Origin: Spirochaetia bacterium
Lineage (GTDB): Bacteria > Spirochaetota > Spirochaetia > Treponematales > Rectinemataceae
Direction of reading: 5' to 3'
Assembly (NCBI GenBank): GCA_029975555.1
Contig: JARKOY010000125.1
Location: 1-64,000, forward strand
Length of the DNA: 64,000 nt
The notes under the pieces were generated by a model. It worked only from the letters and a program-made list of their open reading frames with translations, was not told the origin of the DNA and did not search any database. Below are positions 54,752-63,222 of this stretch, piece by piece. The number at the start of each line of letters is the position of its first letter. Within the stretch, counting starts at the first letter, position 1. The position numbers were made by a program, and so were the translations under genes.

Positions 54752-54757
54752 ATTATA
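54752..54757 (-). promoter_or_regulatory. -10 element of queD, predicted fully leaderless
   Basis: On the minus strand a perfect TATAAT (54752-54757) ends 6 bases before the ATG, so the start nucleotide would be the A of ATG. A -35 at the 17-base position is poor (AAGATA). Confidence 0.45.
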
Positions 54758-54879
54758 GCGAGTTTATTGAAAAATATCTTCTGTTGATCCACCGCACCCA
54801 GGTGGTTGGGACCGACGTACGACAAGACACACGTGTAGAGAAGTGGGCTATGAGGCTGCAAGGAAACGGGCCTGCTTCA

Positions 54880-54908
54880 TTGCAGCATCCATCATTGCAT
54901 GATAAGAT
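54880..54908 (+). promoter_or_regulatory. promoter of murE-ddl, predicted leaderless
   Basis: TTGCAG (54880-54885) and TAAGAT (54903-54908) are 17 bases apart, and the -10 is extended by TGA (TGn). It ends 1 base before ATG 54910 and 10 bases before ATG 54919, so ATG 54919 would be the start on the predicted mRNA. Confidence 0.55.
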
Positions 54909-54909
54909 C

Positions 54910-56550
54910 ATGGCCGATATGTCTAAACGCTTGTCCGACATCATCAGCGGTCTGGATTTTCTCGATATACAGGGGAATATTGAGCAAACCGTGACCGGCC
55001 TCTCCTACGACTCGAGGGAATGCAAGCCTGGATGCCTGTTCTTCGCCCTCCCTGGCATACACGCCGACGGCAAAGACTTCATTCAGGCCGCCATCGAGCG
55101 CGGCATCATCGGTGTAGTGTACGAAGGCAGGCTCGATCCTGTCCATGCGCACGCGCTCGAGAAGGTCGCATTTTTGCGCGTCGCCGACAGCCGCTGGGCT
55201 ATGTCTGCCATTTCGAGCAGGTTCTACGACGACCCATCGAGTTCGCTCTGCGTCATCGGCGTGACCGGAACAGAGGGGAAGAGCACGACCGTATCCCTCA
55301 TCTACCAACTGCTGAAGCTGGCCGGCTACAGGGCGGGCTTCTTTTCCACGGTGATGTCCGACACAGGCAGCGGCGAGCGCCCCAACCCCCAGCACCAGAC
55401 GACGCCGGAGTCCCCCGCCGTGCAGGGGATGCTCGCCCAGATGCGCGACAACGGCCTCTCTTTCGCGGTTGTCGAGGCCTCGAGCCACGGCCTTTCCCCT
55501 CGCACCGCACGCCTCGCGCATGTCCGCTTCGACATCGGGCTTGTGACGAACGTTACGCATGAGCACCTCGAATTTCATGGCACATGGGAACAGTACCGCA
55601 GCGACAAGGCCAACCTCTTCCGTCGCCTCGGAGAAGGTGGCCCAAAGCGGCTGCCGTGCGGAACGTCGTGCGTCCCACAGGGTATCATCTGTGCCGACGA
55701 TCCGAGCGCGGCGTATTTTGCCGGAGAGTCCTCCTATCCTTGTTTGACCTATTCCAGCAAGGGGGCGTCCGCGGACCTGTGCGCCTTTGACATCCAGAGC
55801 GACTCTGAAGGCTCGAATTTTACGATCGAAGGCCCTGCTGCCCGTCCAGAAAAGGATGAAAAGGGGCCCGCGCCGCACGCGACGGGCCAGGCAGCGAAAA
55901 CTCCGCGCACAACCTTCCCGGCGCGCATCAACCTTCCGGGCGCGTTCAACGTTCAAAACGCCTTGGGCGCCATCCTCGCTGCATCCGCAGCGACAGGCCT
56001 GCACTGGAGCCGCCTTGTGCCCCTTTTGCCCACATTGAAGCCCGTTAAAGGCAGAATGCAGCGAATCTTCGCCGGGCAACCCTTCGATGTCATCATCGAT
56101 TATGCGCACACCCCCTCTTCGTTCAGAGAAATTCTGCCCGCCCTCCGGAGAGAGCGACAAGGCAGAATCCTCTGCGTGTTCGGCTCTGCGGGCGAGCGGG
56201 ACAGGACAAAGCGTCCCCAGCAGGGGCGCATCGCCGCCGACAACTGCGACATCCTCATCCTGACCGACGAGGATCCGCGCGGCGAGGATCCGATGACAAT
56301 CCTCGAGGAAATCGCCGCAGGCTGCCCCCACCTGCCGAGGGGAGAACGCCTCTTTCTGATACCCGATCGTCCGACCGCAATCCGCGAGGCCTTCTCGCTC
56401 GCCAGGCCGGGCGACCTTGTACTGCTTCTTGGCAAAGGTCATGAGAATTCCATCATCTATGCTGATCACAGCATCCCTTATGACGAAGAGACCACGGCGC
56501 GCTCCATCCTCGCAGACCTCGGATTTTGCGCGAAAGGAAAAAAACAATGA
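54910..56550 (+). CDS. murE: UDP-N-acetylmuramyl-tripeptide synthetase (third-residue ligase)
   Basis: A 546-residue Mur ligase that adds the third amino acid to UDP-MurNAc-L-Ala-D-Glu. The UDP domain starts GLSYDSRECKPGCLFFAL, the P-loop is GVTGTEGKST, and VEASSHGL and IDYAHTP are family motifs. The substrate-site motif reads DEDPRGEDP, not the DNPR of meso-DAP enzymes, which suggests a different residue such as L-ornithine. Insertions (about 285-320, Lys/Pro-rich) make it longer than usual. ATG 54919 is the alternative start; neither has a ribosome site. ddl overlaps its end by 4 bases. Confidence 0.9.
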   Translation: MADMSKRLSDIISGLDFLDIQGNIEQTVTGLSYDSRECKPGCLFFALPGIHADGKDFIQAAIERGIIGVVYEGRLDPVHAHALEKVAFLRVADSRWAMSAISSRFYDDPSSSLCVIGVTGTEGKSTTVSLIYQLLKLAGYRAGFFSTVMSDTGSGERPNPQHQTTPESPAVQGMLAQMRDNGLSFAVVEASSHGLSPRTARLAHVRFDIGLVTNVTHEHLEFHGTWEQYRSDKANLFRRLGEGGPKRLPCGTSCVPQGIICADDPSAAYFAGESSYPCLTYSSKGASADLCAFDIQSDSEGSNFTIEGPAARPEKDEKGPAPHATGQAAKTPRTTFPARINLPGAFNVQNALGAILAASAATGLHWSRLVPLLPTLKPVKGRMQRIFAGQPFDVIIDYAHTPSSFREILPALRRERQGRILCVFGSAGERDRTKRPQQGRIAADNCDILILTDEDPRGEDPMTILEEIAAGCPHLPRGERLFLIPDRPTAIREAFSLARPGDLVLLLGKGHENSIIYADHSIPYDEETTARSILADLGFCAKGKKQ

Positions 56551-57662
56551 AAACTATTGCAGTGTTATATGGCGGCAAATCTGGCGAACATGAAGTGTCG
56601 CTCATCTCTGCCGGCAGTATCATCGCACACCTCGACAAGACAAAATATTCGATCGTCCCTATCGGCATCACAAAGGAAGGAGAATGGTACCTGCAGGCTC
56701 TGCCGCAGTGGGCCTACACGCCGCCCGAACAGGGGCTCATGCGCTCGCTTCCCGAAGTCGAAAAAACCGACCGTGTCGTCGCAGTGCCGGGGGCAGGTCT
56801 ATGGCTCGAAACAGGTGCCCGCCTCCACAACCTCGGCATCGACATCGTATTCCCAGTGTTGCACGGGACGTTCGGGGAGGACGGAACGGTGCAGGGCCTC
56901 CTCGAAACTGTCGGCCTCCCTTACGTCGGCGCGGATGTGCTGGGGTCAGCGGTCGGCATGGACAAGGAAATATCGAAACGCCTCTGGCTGTCGGCGGGCC
57001 TCCCTATAGTCGATTATATCTCGGTAGGGAAAGAAGATGTATCGGATAAAAATTTTCAAGCCCTCGCCCGCAAGGTTGAAACAAGGTTCGGTTGGCCATG
57101 CTTCGTCAAACCTGCGTGTTCCGGCTCGTCGGTTGGCACCTCGAAAGTGAATCATCCCGATGCATTGAAGGCTGCCATTCTCTCTGCACTGCGCTGGTCG
57201 GAGCGCGCCCTCGTGGAGGCCTTCATCGAGGCGAGAGAGATCGAATGCGCGGTGCTCGGCAACGACAAACCCATCGCATTCCCTCCTGGAGAGATTGTCC
57301 CCTCTCACGAATTCTACGACTATGAGGCGAAATACAAGGACCCCAAGGGCGCTTCACTTCTGATCCCCGCCCCTCTTTCCGAAGAGACGAAGAACCGAAT
57401 CATGAGCATAGCGCTCTCCGCCTATAAATATGCATCGATTAAGGGCATGGCGCGCGTGGACTTCTTTGTCGAAAAAATAACCGGGGCCGTGTTCCTGAAT
57501 GAGATCAACACCATCCCCGGCTTTACCGCCATCTCGATGTATCCGCTGCTGTGTATGCATGGTGGACTTGCGTATGCCGATCTGCTCGACAGGCTCATCG
57601 AGCTCGGTCTAGAGCAGTATGAAGCCAAGCGGGCACTCGAGTACGATTTTTCGAAAGCCTAG
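56547..57662 (+). CDS. ddl: D-alanine--D-alanine ligase
   Basis: A 371-residue ATP-grasp ligase that makes the D-Ala-D-Ala of the peptidoglycan stem. Recognisable sequences are VLYGGKSGEHEVSLISA, FPVLHGTFGEDGTVQGLLE, the ATP-grasp PCFVKPACSGSSVG, and the metal/substrate end FLNEINTIPGFTAISMYP. The start at 56547 overlaps the murE stop (ATGA) and has AAAGGA upstream, so murE-ddl are coupled. Confidence 0.96.
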   Translation: MKTIAVLYGGKSGEHEVSLISAGSIIAHLDKTKYSIVPIGITKEGEWYLQALPQWAYTPPEQGLMRSLPEVEKTDRVVAVPGAGLWLETGARLHNLGIDIVFPVLHGTFGEDGTVQGLLETVGLPYVGADVLGSAVGMDKEISKRLWLSAGLPIVDYISVGKEDVSDKNFQALARKVETRFGWPCFVKPACSGSSVGTSKVNHPDALKAAILSALRWSERALVEAFIEAREIECAVLGNDKPIAFPPGEIVPSHEFYDYEAKYKDPKGASLLIPAPLSEETKNRIMSIALSAYKYASIKGMARVDFFVEKITGAVFLNEINTIPGFTAISMYPLLCMHGGLAYADLLDRLIELGLEQYEAKRALEYDFSKA

Positions 57663-57710
57663 CGATGAAGCGGCCTAAAGGCGCCAAGTTGCATAATTAT
57701 TTATTATACT

Positions 57711-57726
57711 GTTAATTATTATTAAC
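57711..57726. promoter_or_regulatory. inverted repeat upstream of the rocD promoter
   Basis: A perfect repeat GTTAAT/ATTAAC with a 4-base spacer (TATT) lies just before the -35 of the next promoter, where an activator or repressor could bind. The regulator is unknown; it does not match an ArgR box. Confidence 0.35.
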
Positions 57727-57728
57727 AC

Positions 57729-57757
57729 TTCCGCTCTAAATCTCCTCAGGATATAAT
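57729..57757 (+). promoter_or_regulatory. promoter of rocD
   Basis: TTCCGC (57729-57734) and a perfect TATAAT (57752-57757) are 17 bases apart. The start near 57764 gives a leader of about 59 bases, which contains a small CCCC/GGGG hairpin and ends with a strong ribosome site. The rest of the ddl-rocD gap is AT-rich. Confidence 0.5.
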
Positions 57758-57822
57758 AATAAAAGAATTCCCCTGTGGGGCCATGCTCCTGCCGGAGCTC
57801 CTATTCTTCCAAAGGAGGTTAT

Positions 57823-59022
57823 ATGAATTCCCAAGATTACATCGCCCTGGACGAGCGCTATGGTGCACACAACTACCACCCTATTCCTGTCGTCATCTCT
57901 CGCGCCAGGGGATGCAAAGTATGGGATCCGGAGGGGAGAGAATATTATGATTTTCTCTCCGCCTACTCTGCGGTGAACCAAGGGCACCTGCACCCACACA
58001 TTGTAGAGGCCGCGATGGGACAGCTCGGGCGCGTCACGCTCACATCCCGAGCTTTTCACAACGACAAAATGGGGCCATTCTTGCAGAGGCTGTGCGACTA
58101 TACCGGCTATGAGAAGGCGCTTCCGATGAACACGGGCGTCGAGGCCGTGGAGACGGCGCTCAAGGCGGCAAGGCGCTGGGGCGTGGAGAAAAAAGGGGTC
58201 GAGAATGGCAAACAGACCATCATCTGCGCCACCGGCAACTTCCACGGCCGTACGCTCACCGCCGTTTCAATGTCCAACGATCCAGAATCCTACATCAACT
58301 ACGGCCCGTATGTCCCAGGCTTCATAAAGGTACCATTCGGCGACGCGGAGGCAGTGCGCTCATCCATCGATGAGAACACCGTAGCCGTCGTGGTGGAGCC
58401 CATTCAAGGAGAAGCCGGGGTAGTGGTTCCTCCGGAGGGCTACCTGGTGGAGCTCCGAAAAATCTGTTCGGAGGCAGGAGTCCTGCTCATCTTCGACGAA
58501 ATCCAGACCGGTTTTTGCAGGACAGGCCGGCGCTTCGCCTGGCACTATGAGGGCGCCAGACCTGATATCATGTGTTTGGGAAAGGCTCTGGGAGGAGGCA
58601 TCATGCCAATCTCCGCCATCGTGGCGGACCACGAGATCATGGATGTCTTCACGCCGGGAACTCATGGCTCAACCTTCGGTGGAAATCCCCTTGCAGGGGC
58701 CGTGGGCATCGCTTCGATAGAAGTGCTGGAGGAGGAACGCCTTGAAGAGAAGGCCTTCGTGCGCGGTGAGCGCTTCAGGCAGGTAATCGGCGCCGTCAAA
58801 TCTGACAAAATCCGTGGTGTGCGGGGCAAAGGGCTCCTCAATGCCGTCGTGTTCGAAGAAGGCTTCGACGCCTACCCCACTTGCCTCGCACTCAAGGAAA
58901 AAGGCATACTTGCCAAGCAGACACATGGGAACATCATTCGGTTCGCACCTCCGCTCGTCATATCTGAAGAAGAACTTGAAGACGCGCTCGAAAGGATTGC
59001 GTCCGTGTTATGCAGTGTTTAG
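57823..59022 (+). CDS. rocD: ornithine aminotransferase
   Basis: A 399-residue PLP enzyme of aminotransferase class III that interconverts ornithine and glutamate semialdehyde. Motifs typical of ornithine aminotransferase are FLSAYSAVNQGHLHPHI, LPMNTGVEAVETALKAAR, DEIQTGFCRTG and the PLP lysine in LGKALGGGIMP, followed by TPGTHGSTFGGNPLA. The length is normal. AAAGGAGG precedes ATG 57823. It lies next to murE-ddl, which may be relevant if ornithine is the third residue of the cell wall. The exported-protein gene follows after 18 bases. Confidence 0.93.
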   Translation: MNSQDYIALDERYGAHNYHPIPVVISRARGCKVWDPEGREYYDFLSAYSAVNQGHLHPHIVEAAMGQLGRVTLTSRAFHNDKMGPFLQRLCDYTGYEKALPMNTGVEAVETALKAARRWGVEKKGVENGKQTIICATGNFHGRTLTAVSMSNDPESYINYGPYVPGFIKVPFGDAEAVRSSIDENTVAVVVEPIQGEAGVVVPPEGYLVELRKICSEAGVLLIFDEIQTGFCRTGRRFAWHYEGARPDIMCLGKALGGGIMPISAIVADHEIMDVFTPGTHGSTFGGNPLAGAVGIASIEVLEEERLEEKAFVRGERFRQVIGAVKSDKIRGVRGKGLLNAVVFEEGFDAYPTCLALKEKGILAKQTHGNIIRFAPPLVISEEELEDALERIASVLCSV

Positions 59023-59040
59023 CATCGAGGGCAAGGGGAC

Positions 59041-60474
59041 ATGAAGACACTTCAGACCATGCTCAAACGTCTGTACATCGCGGTCTTTTTCGTTGCCTTT
59101 GTGTGTGCGGCGTGGCTCGTCGCACTTCAACGGCGAGAAATTCTTCAGGCATCCGTCCCCATAGAGAACCGAACGGTCATCCTCGAAAACCCTTCGGATA
59201 AAAACGAGGCACCCTCTCCAAACACAATGCAGCAGCGGGCAACCATTCCGCCTCTTCCTGGCGAACTCTTTCTCAAGACGATCGACATCAACGTGGACGA
59301 CGACGAAGATTTCGAACAGGTCATCGTGTCCAAGAAGAGCCCTTCAAGCACGTCGTTGGATATCGTCGTGGCCGATTTTTCTCCTGCCCTTGGCGTCTAC
59401 TCACGATCCTTTGAAGGAACTGTAGCCGCCACAAAGCTGGACAGCATCATCGTACAGCCTGGGGATATAACCGGAGACGGCCTTCTCGACCTCATCGTTC
59501 AGGGGCTCAACGAATTCAACAATCAAACCCTCACGGTGTTTCGACGATCTCCGAATCGAGGGTTTGCGCGGGTCTTCTCCGGCGCTGGCAGCAAAATCAC
59601 CATTCAGAAACAGGACAACTCAGATGCTCTCACCCCCGCATCGATCATTGTGGAGACTCCGCTAAACAGTGCCGGCACGGCCATGCAGACGACATACAGG
59701 TGGAACGGGCGTCTCTCGTCGTTCGAAAAAACTTCAGAGACGCTCTTACGGTACGCCAATAGGCCTTCCCTGGGGTTAGCGGGGGCCGATACCCAGACTT
59801 TTCTCTCGTGGCTCAATCGCCTGTGGACGAGAAATGCGGACCCTTCCGATCTGCGGTCACTGTTTCTTGACGTCCAGGGCAATGCCTTGATTTTAGGCGA
59901 TTCCAAGATTCAGCAGCGCTGGATCATACAAAGCGCCGCCCACAGCGGAAACCGCCTGTATCTCACCTGCAGCATTTCGGAGTCGAGCGGCCTCACCCGC
60001 CTTGTGACGATCGATGCAGAGACACAGGATGAAATCTCTGTCGATATTATAGATCAACAGGTCTCGCGCTTCAGCCGGGATGAGGGGTGGTCAGGCCTCT
60101 ACCATGCGGCATCATCGACGCCCCAAGCGGAGTCCTTGCAGACAGCGCAACTCGACTTCGACCTCTTCTGGGGGCGCTACCTGGGCAGTGAGGATTCGGT
60201 GCTCGTGCTGACACCGTCAAAGAGCATCGTCGTCGTAGAGAAAAAATACAGAGAAGGTGTCGCAAAATTCTACAATTACTCGGGATACCGAGTGTTGGAT
60301 TTTCTGCAGATAGAACCGAACGGGCTCGCTGGCGCCCGTCTTGTCTTTGTGATGGAGGCAGACCGGTCGGACGATGGCGCGATACGGCAGATACATCTCA
60401 TCCCAGCAAAGATCGGTCCCGCTGGCGTGCAGATCGATTATCGTCCGCCCTATGTGTTCACGAAAACGAGCTAG
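59041..60474 (+). CDS. exported or membrane-anchored protein with FG-GAP/VCBS-like motifs
   Basis: A 477-residue protein with an N-terminal hydrophobic anchor (about 11-31), no lipobox, and a beta-rich body. Two segments, INVDDDEDFEQVIV and PGDITGDGLLDLIV, have the D-x-D-x-D-hydrophobic pattern of FG-GAP/VCBS repeats that bind calcium. A remote relation to treponemal pallilysin-type adhesins is possible but not shown. AAGGGG precedes the start. Its stop shares CTAG with the convergent SPOR gene. Confidence 0.62.
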   Translation: MKTLQTMLKRLYIAVFFVAFVCAAWLVALQRREILQASVPIENRTVILENPSDKNEAPSPNTMQQRATIPPLPGELFLKTIDINVDDDEDFEQVIVSKKSPSSTSLDIVVADFSPALGVYSRSFEGTVAATKLDSIIVQPGDITGDGLLDLIVQGLNEFNNQTLTVFRRSPNRGFARVFSGAGSKITIQKQDNSDALTPASIIVETPLNSAGTAMQTTYRWNGRLSSFEKTSETLLRYANRPSLGLAGADTQTFLSWLNRLWTRNADPSDLRSLFLDVQGNALILGDSKIQQRWIIQSAAHSGNRLYLTCSISESSGLTRLVTIDAETQDEISVDIIDQQVSRFSRDEGWSGLYHAASSTPQAESLQTAQLDFDLFWGRYLGSEDSVLVLTPSKSIVVVEKKYREGVAKFYNYSGYRVLDFLQIEPNGLAGARLVFVMEADRSDDGAIRQIHLIPAKIGPAGVQIDYRPPYVFTKTS

Positions 60475-61496
60475 GGGGTGACGAGATAGGACTCGTATCC
60501 CATATCCATCAACTGAGATCGAGTCTTCTGCCAGTCCTCTTTCTGCGACGCCACGTGAACGGCCCAGCGAGGTTCTCCTTGTTCATTCTTCGATTCGACG
60601 ATTCTGGTCTGAAATTTTTTTGCGCTCAGCGCCTTGGACAGGCGCTCTGCATTGTCTTTGGAGGAAAAATATCCGACCTGCAGCCAAACGGCCCCGCTAT
60701 CCACATTCTCTTGCTCCGGCGTCCTCTTTTTTTGAAAATCCAACAAAAGTGCCGGAGCATCGAGCCAGGACATGCCGAGCGAAAGCACAAACCATGGTGA
60801 GGGGAAGACCTTACCCCTCACCATATCCGCCTCGATTGAGCCCGGAAAATCCCTCATCAGGGTGGACTGCGATGCTCCATATTGGCCAAAATCGGCGATG
60901 TACTGCACAAAAAGCAGCTCTCGCCGAGTCTGACGATCCGACACACGGGTAAGCGCCTCTTTGGCCTTCAGAGAGGCGGATGCATAGTCGTTCTCATATA
61001 AAGAGAGCCACACCTCGAACATGGCTCTGGCATCTGCAGAGATCGACTCATGTTTAAGAAGCGAGGCTGCGCTTTTCTGATCTCCCACGGAGATCGAGAG
61101 CCGCAGCGCTTGTGCGACATACCGAGCATCGAGCGCGGCTGCCTTTACGTACCATGCCGCCGCATCTTGTGTTTGTCCTAAAAGAAGATACAGCCCCCCA
61201 ACCGTAGCCCGCAGTTCAGCCTTGAACATCGGGCTCACCTTCGACTCATATTCCGTGCACAATGCGATTCCGTCGCGAACCGAAAGCTGGGGAATAGCGG
61301 AGAGCAATACAGCCTTCAGCGCATCCTGAGTCTTCGCACCTGCGGCAGCCTGACGTGCCTGGGCAAGATTCTTATAGGTCTGGCCCCAGGCCTGAGGTGG
61401 ACGGAGCCCCGCAAAAATAAAAATGGTCAACGCGAGAAGAAGGATGCGGGAAACATGGATTCTTCTTCGGGTTTTGCCTCTTCTGCTCGTATTCAC
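60471..61496 (-). CDS. SPOR-domain protein
   Basis: A 341-residue exported protein. A basic N-terminus and hydrophobic signal (about 17-38) are followed by a helical, TPR-like region (about 60-230). The C-terminal 75 residues (VWLQVGYFSSKDNAERLSKALSAKKFQTRIVE...RWAVHVASQKEDWQKTRSQLM) are a SPOR domain, which binds denuded glycan strands, often at the division septum. The start overlaps the miaB stop by 4 bases, so it is coupled to miaB. Confidence 0.8.
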   Translation of the reverse strand: MNTSRRGKTRRRIHVSRILLLALTIFIFAGLRPPQAWGQTYKNLAQARQAAAGAKTQDALKAVLLSAIPQLSVRDGIALCTEYESKVSPMFKAELRATVGGLYLLLGQTQDAAAWYVKAAALDARYVAQALRLSISVGDQKSAASLLKHESISADARAMFEVWLSLYENDYASASLKAKEALTRVSDRQTRRELLFVQYIADFGQYGASQSTLMRDFPGSIEADMVRGKVFPSPWFVLSLGMSWLDAPALLLDFQKKRTPEQENVDSGAVWLQVGYFSSKDNAERLSKALSAKKFQTRIVESKNEQGEPRWAVHVASQKEDWQKTRSQLMDMGYESYLVTP

Positions 61497-62857
61497 ACTT
61501 CCTGGCCCCTGAAGGTGTTACCTGTAATAGAAACCAGCCTCACCCGGGCGAATTGCCCGATCCTATCCTGAGATGCGGAGAAGACCACCATTTCGTCGCG
61601 CGAGGTCCGCGCCAGGACTTCCTTGGACGATCGTCGGGAAACGCCCTCTATGAGGACATCATCCACCTGGCCTACCCGCTCCCTCATGAGCGAGGCAGTG
61701 ACCTCTTTCTGAAGCGCAATAACGCGCGCGAGCCGCGCCTTCTTCACCGCATCGGGTATCCTGTTCGGCATTCCGGCCGCTGGGGTGCCTTCTCTCGCAT
61801 TGAAGTGGTACATGAACGCGTACGAAAAGCGGACACGGCGCATCAGATCGAGGGTCTGTTCGAAATCCTCTTCGGTTTCGCCGGGAAAGCCCACCAGAAC
61901 GTCGGTGGAGAGGGTCAACTGTGGTATTTTCTCCCTGAGTTCTTCGACGAGGGACAGGTATCCTTCTCGAGTATATCTGCGGTTCATCGCGGCGAGCACC
62001 GCATCTGAACCTGATTGGAAAGGTAAGTGAATGTGGCGACAGAATAGAGGGTTGCCCGCGACGACATCGATAAGCTCATGCGAAAGGTCCTTAGGATGGC
62101 TCGTCAAGAAGCGTATCCACCCGATGCGGCCCTCGTGCTGCCGAAGTTCCTCCGTCTGCCCCGACACAGTCCGGTATCGGCGCCGCCCCTCCAGGTGCGC
62201 GGCTATCATCCTCAGAAGCCCTGGAAAATTCAGCGTCTCGCCCTCCGCTTCCCAGCGGTATGAGTTGACATTCTGCCCGAGGAGAGTGATCTCCCTCACC
62301 CCCAGATCCTCAAGTTGATCGATCTCGCGGAGAATATCCGCGGGGCTGCGCGAGACCTCTCGTCCACGCACATAGGGCACGATGCAGTAGGAACAGAAAT
62401 TGTTGCACCCGTGCATGATGGGGACAAAAGAGCGGAATGCTCCTGGTTCGTGGTGGCGTGCACCAAACACGTACTTCGGCGTCTCTTCGAGCACCTCGGC
62501 TTTCTGGCCTCTGGCGATCACGTCGAGCATGAGACCGAAGGACTGCTTCTGGAAGGTGCCGAGGACATAGTCTACGCCGGGCGCCCTGCGCTGAATGATG
62601 CCCTTGTGCTGCTCAGCCATGCAGCCGACGACGGCGAGCACAAAAGATCGCTCCTTCTTTCGCGCCGAAAGCTGGCGAATGCGGTTCCATGCGCGATTTT
62701 CGGCAGTCGCTCGCACCGTACACGTATTCAAAAGGACAAGCTGTGCTTCTTCCTCGCCGGATCGCTCCCAGCCGTACTCGCGCAGAGTCGTCTCCATGGC
62801 CGCGGATTCCGCCTTGTTCATCTCGCAGCCATAGGTCTCTATGTAGTATTTCTTCAT
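61493..62857 (-). CDS. miaB: tRNA-2-methylthio-N6-dimethylallyladenosine synthase
   Basis: A 454-residue radical-SAM methylthiotransferase that modifies A37 of tRNAs. The N-terminal auxiliary cluster uses C11, C46 and C79 (YGCEMN, LNTCTVR, VVGCMAE), the radical-SAM cluster uses C151, C155 and C158 (CNNFCSYC), and a C-terminal TRAM domain follows (about 385-452). LLGQNVNSY is typical of MiaB rather than RimO. It overlaps the upstream small membrane protein gene and the downstream SPOR gene by 4 bases each. Confidence 0.95.
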   Translation of the reverse strand: MKKYYIETYGCEMNKAESAAMETTLREYGWERSGEEEAQLVLLNTCTVRATAENRAWNRIRQLSARKKERSFVLAVVGCMAEQHKGIIQRRAPGVDYVLGTFQKQSFGLMLDVIARGQKAEVLEETPKYVFGARHHEPGAFRSFVPIMHGCNNFCSYCIVPYVRGREVSRSPADILREIDQLEDLGVREITLLGQNVNSYRWEAEGETLNFPGLLRMIAAHLEGRRRYRTVSGQTEELRQHEGRIGWIRFLTSHPKDLSHELIDVVAGNPLFCRHIHLPFQSGSDAVLAAMNRRYTREGYLSLVEELREKIPQLTLSTDVLVGFPGETEEDFEQTLDLMRRVRFSYAFMYHFNAREGTPAAGMPNRIPDAVKKARLARVIALQKEVTASLMRERVGQVDDVLIEGVSRRSSKEVLARTSRDEMVVFSASQDRIGQFARVRLVSITGNTFRGQEV

Positions 62858-63210
62858 TTTTTCCTGTGCAGGCCCCGCAGGAAGCCAAAAAGATTGTATA
62901 CCCCATACCCCAAAAGCCCGAGCCCCCCCAGCGACAAAACCGAATGGGCGAGCCCCGGCAAAAACAGGGTGGTAAGGCCAGCGACGCCGGCAACCGCCAG
63001 CACGGTGCCGGAGGCCTTGTCGGTCTTCGTCTTTCCGAAGAGGCCTATGGCGCCCAAGGCAAGGAGGCCAGCCGAAATTATGGTTCCCACGACGGGCACT
63101 CCAAGCAGGGCGTTGACACCCAGCACGCCGAGACCTGCAGCCGACGACATCACCCCCTTCGTACCTTTATCGGTAAGATTTTTAGGGTCGACCGGATAAT
63201 TGCTCTCCAT
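62854..63210 (-). CDS. small membrane protein, unknown
   Basis: A 118-residue protein with three or four hydrophobic, Gly-rich segments (about 20-40, 42-58, 65-82 and 86-105) and a basic tail (GFLRGLHRKK). I recognise no family. The second ATG (63210) is chosen because GAGG lies 6 bases before it. Its stop overlaps the miaB start by 4 bases, and folE2 ends 12 bases upstream, so it lies inside an operon. Confidence 0.6.
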   Translation of the reverse strand: MESNYPVDPKNLTDKGTKGVMSSAAGLGVLGVNALLGVPVVGTIISAGLLALGAIGLFGKTKTDKASGTVLAVAGVAGLTTLFLPGLAHSVLSLGGLGLLGYGVYNLFGFLRGLHRKK

Positions 63211-63222
63211 ATCCATCCTCTT

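Noticed and set aside
54892..56547. Long minus-strand frame opposite murE
   Set aside because: It mirrors murE codon use and has no motifs or ribosome site.
57711..57726. ArgR box before the ornithine aminotransferase gene
   Set aside because: The repeat does not have the TGAAT/ATTCA core of arginine boxes; kept only as an unassigned inverted repeat.
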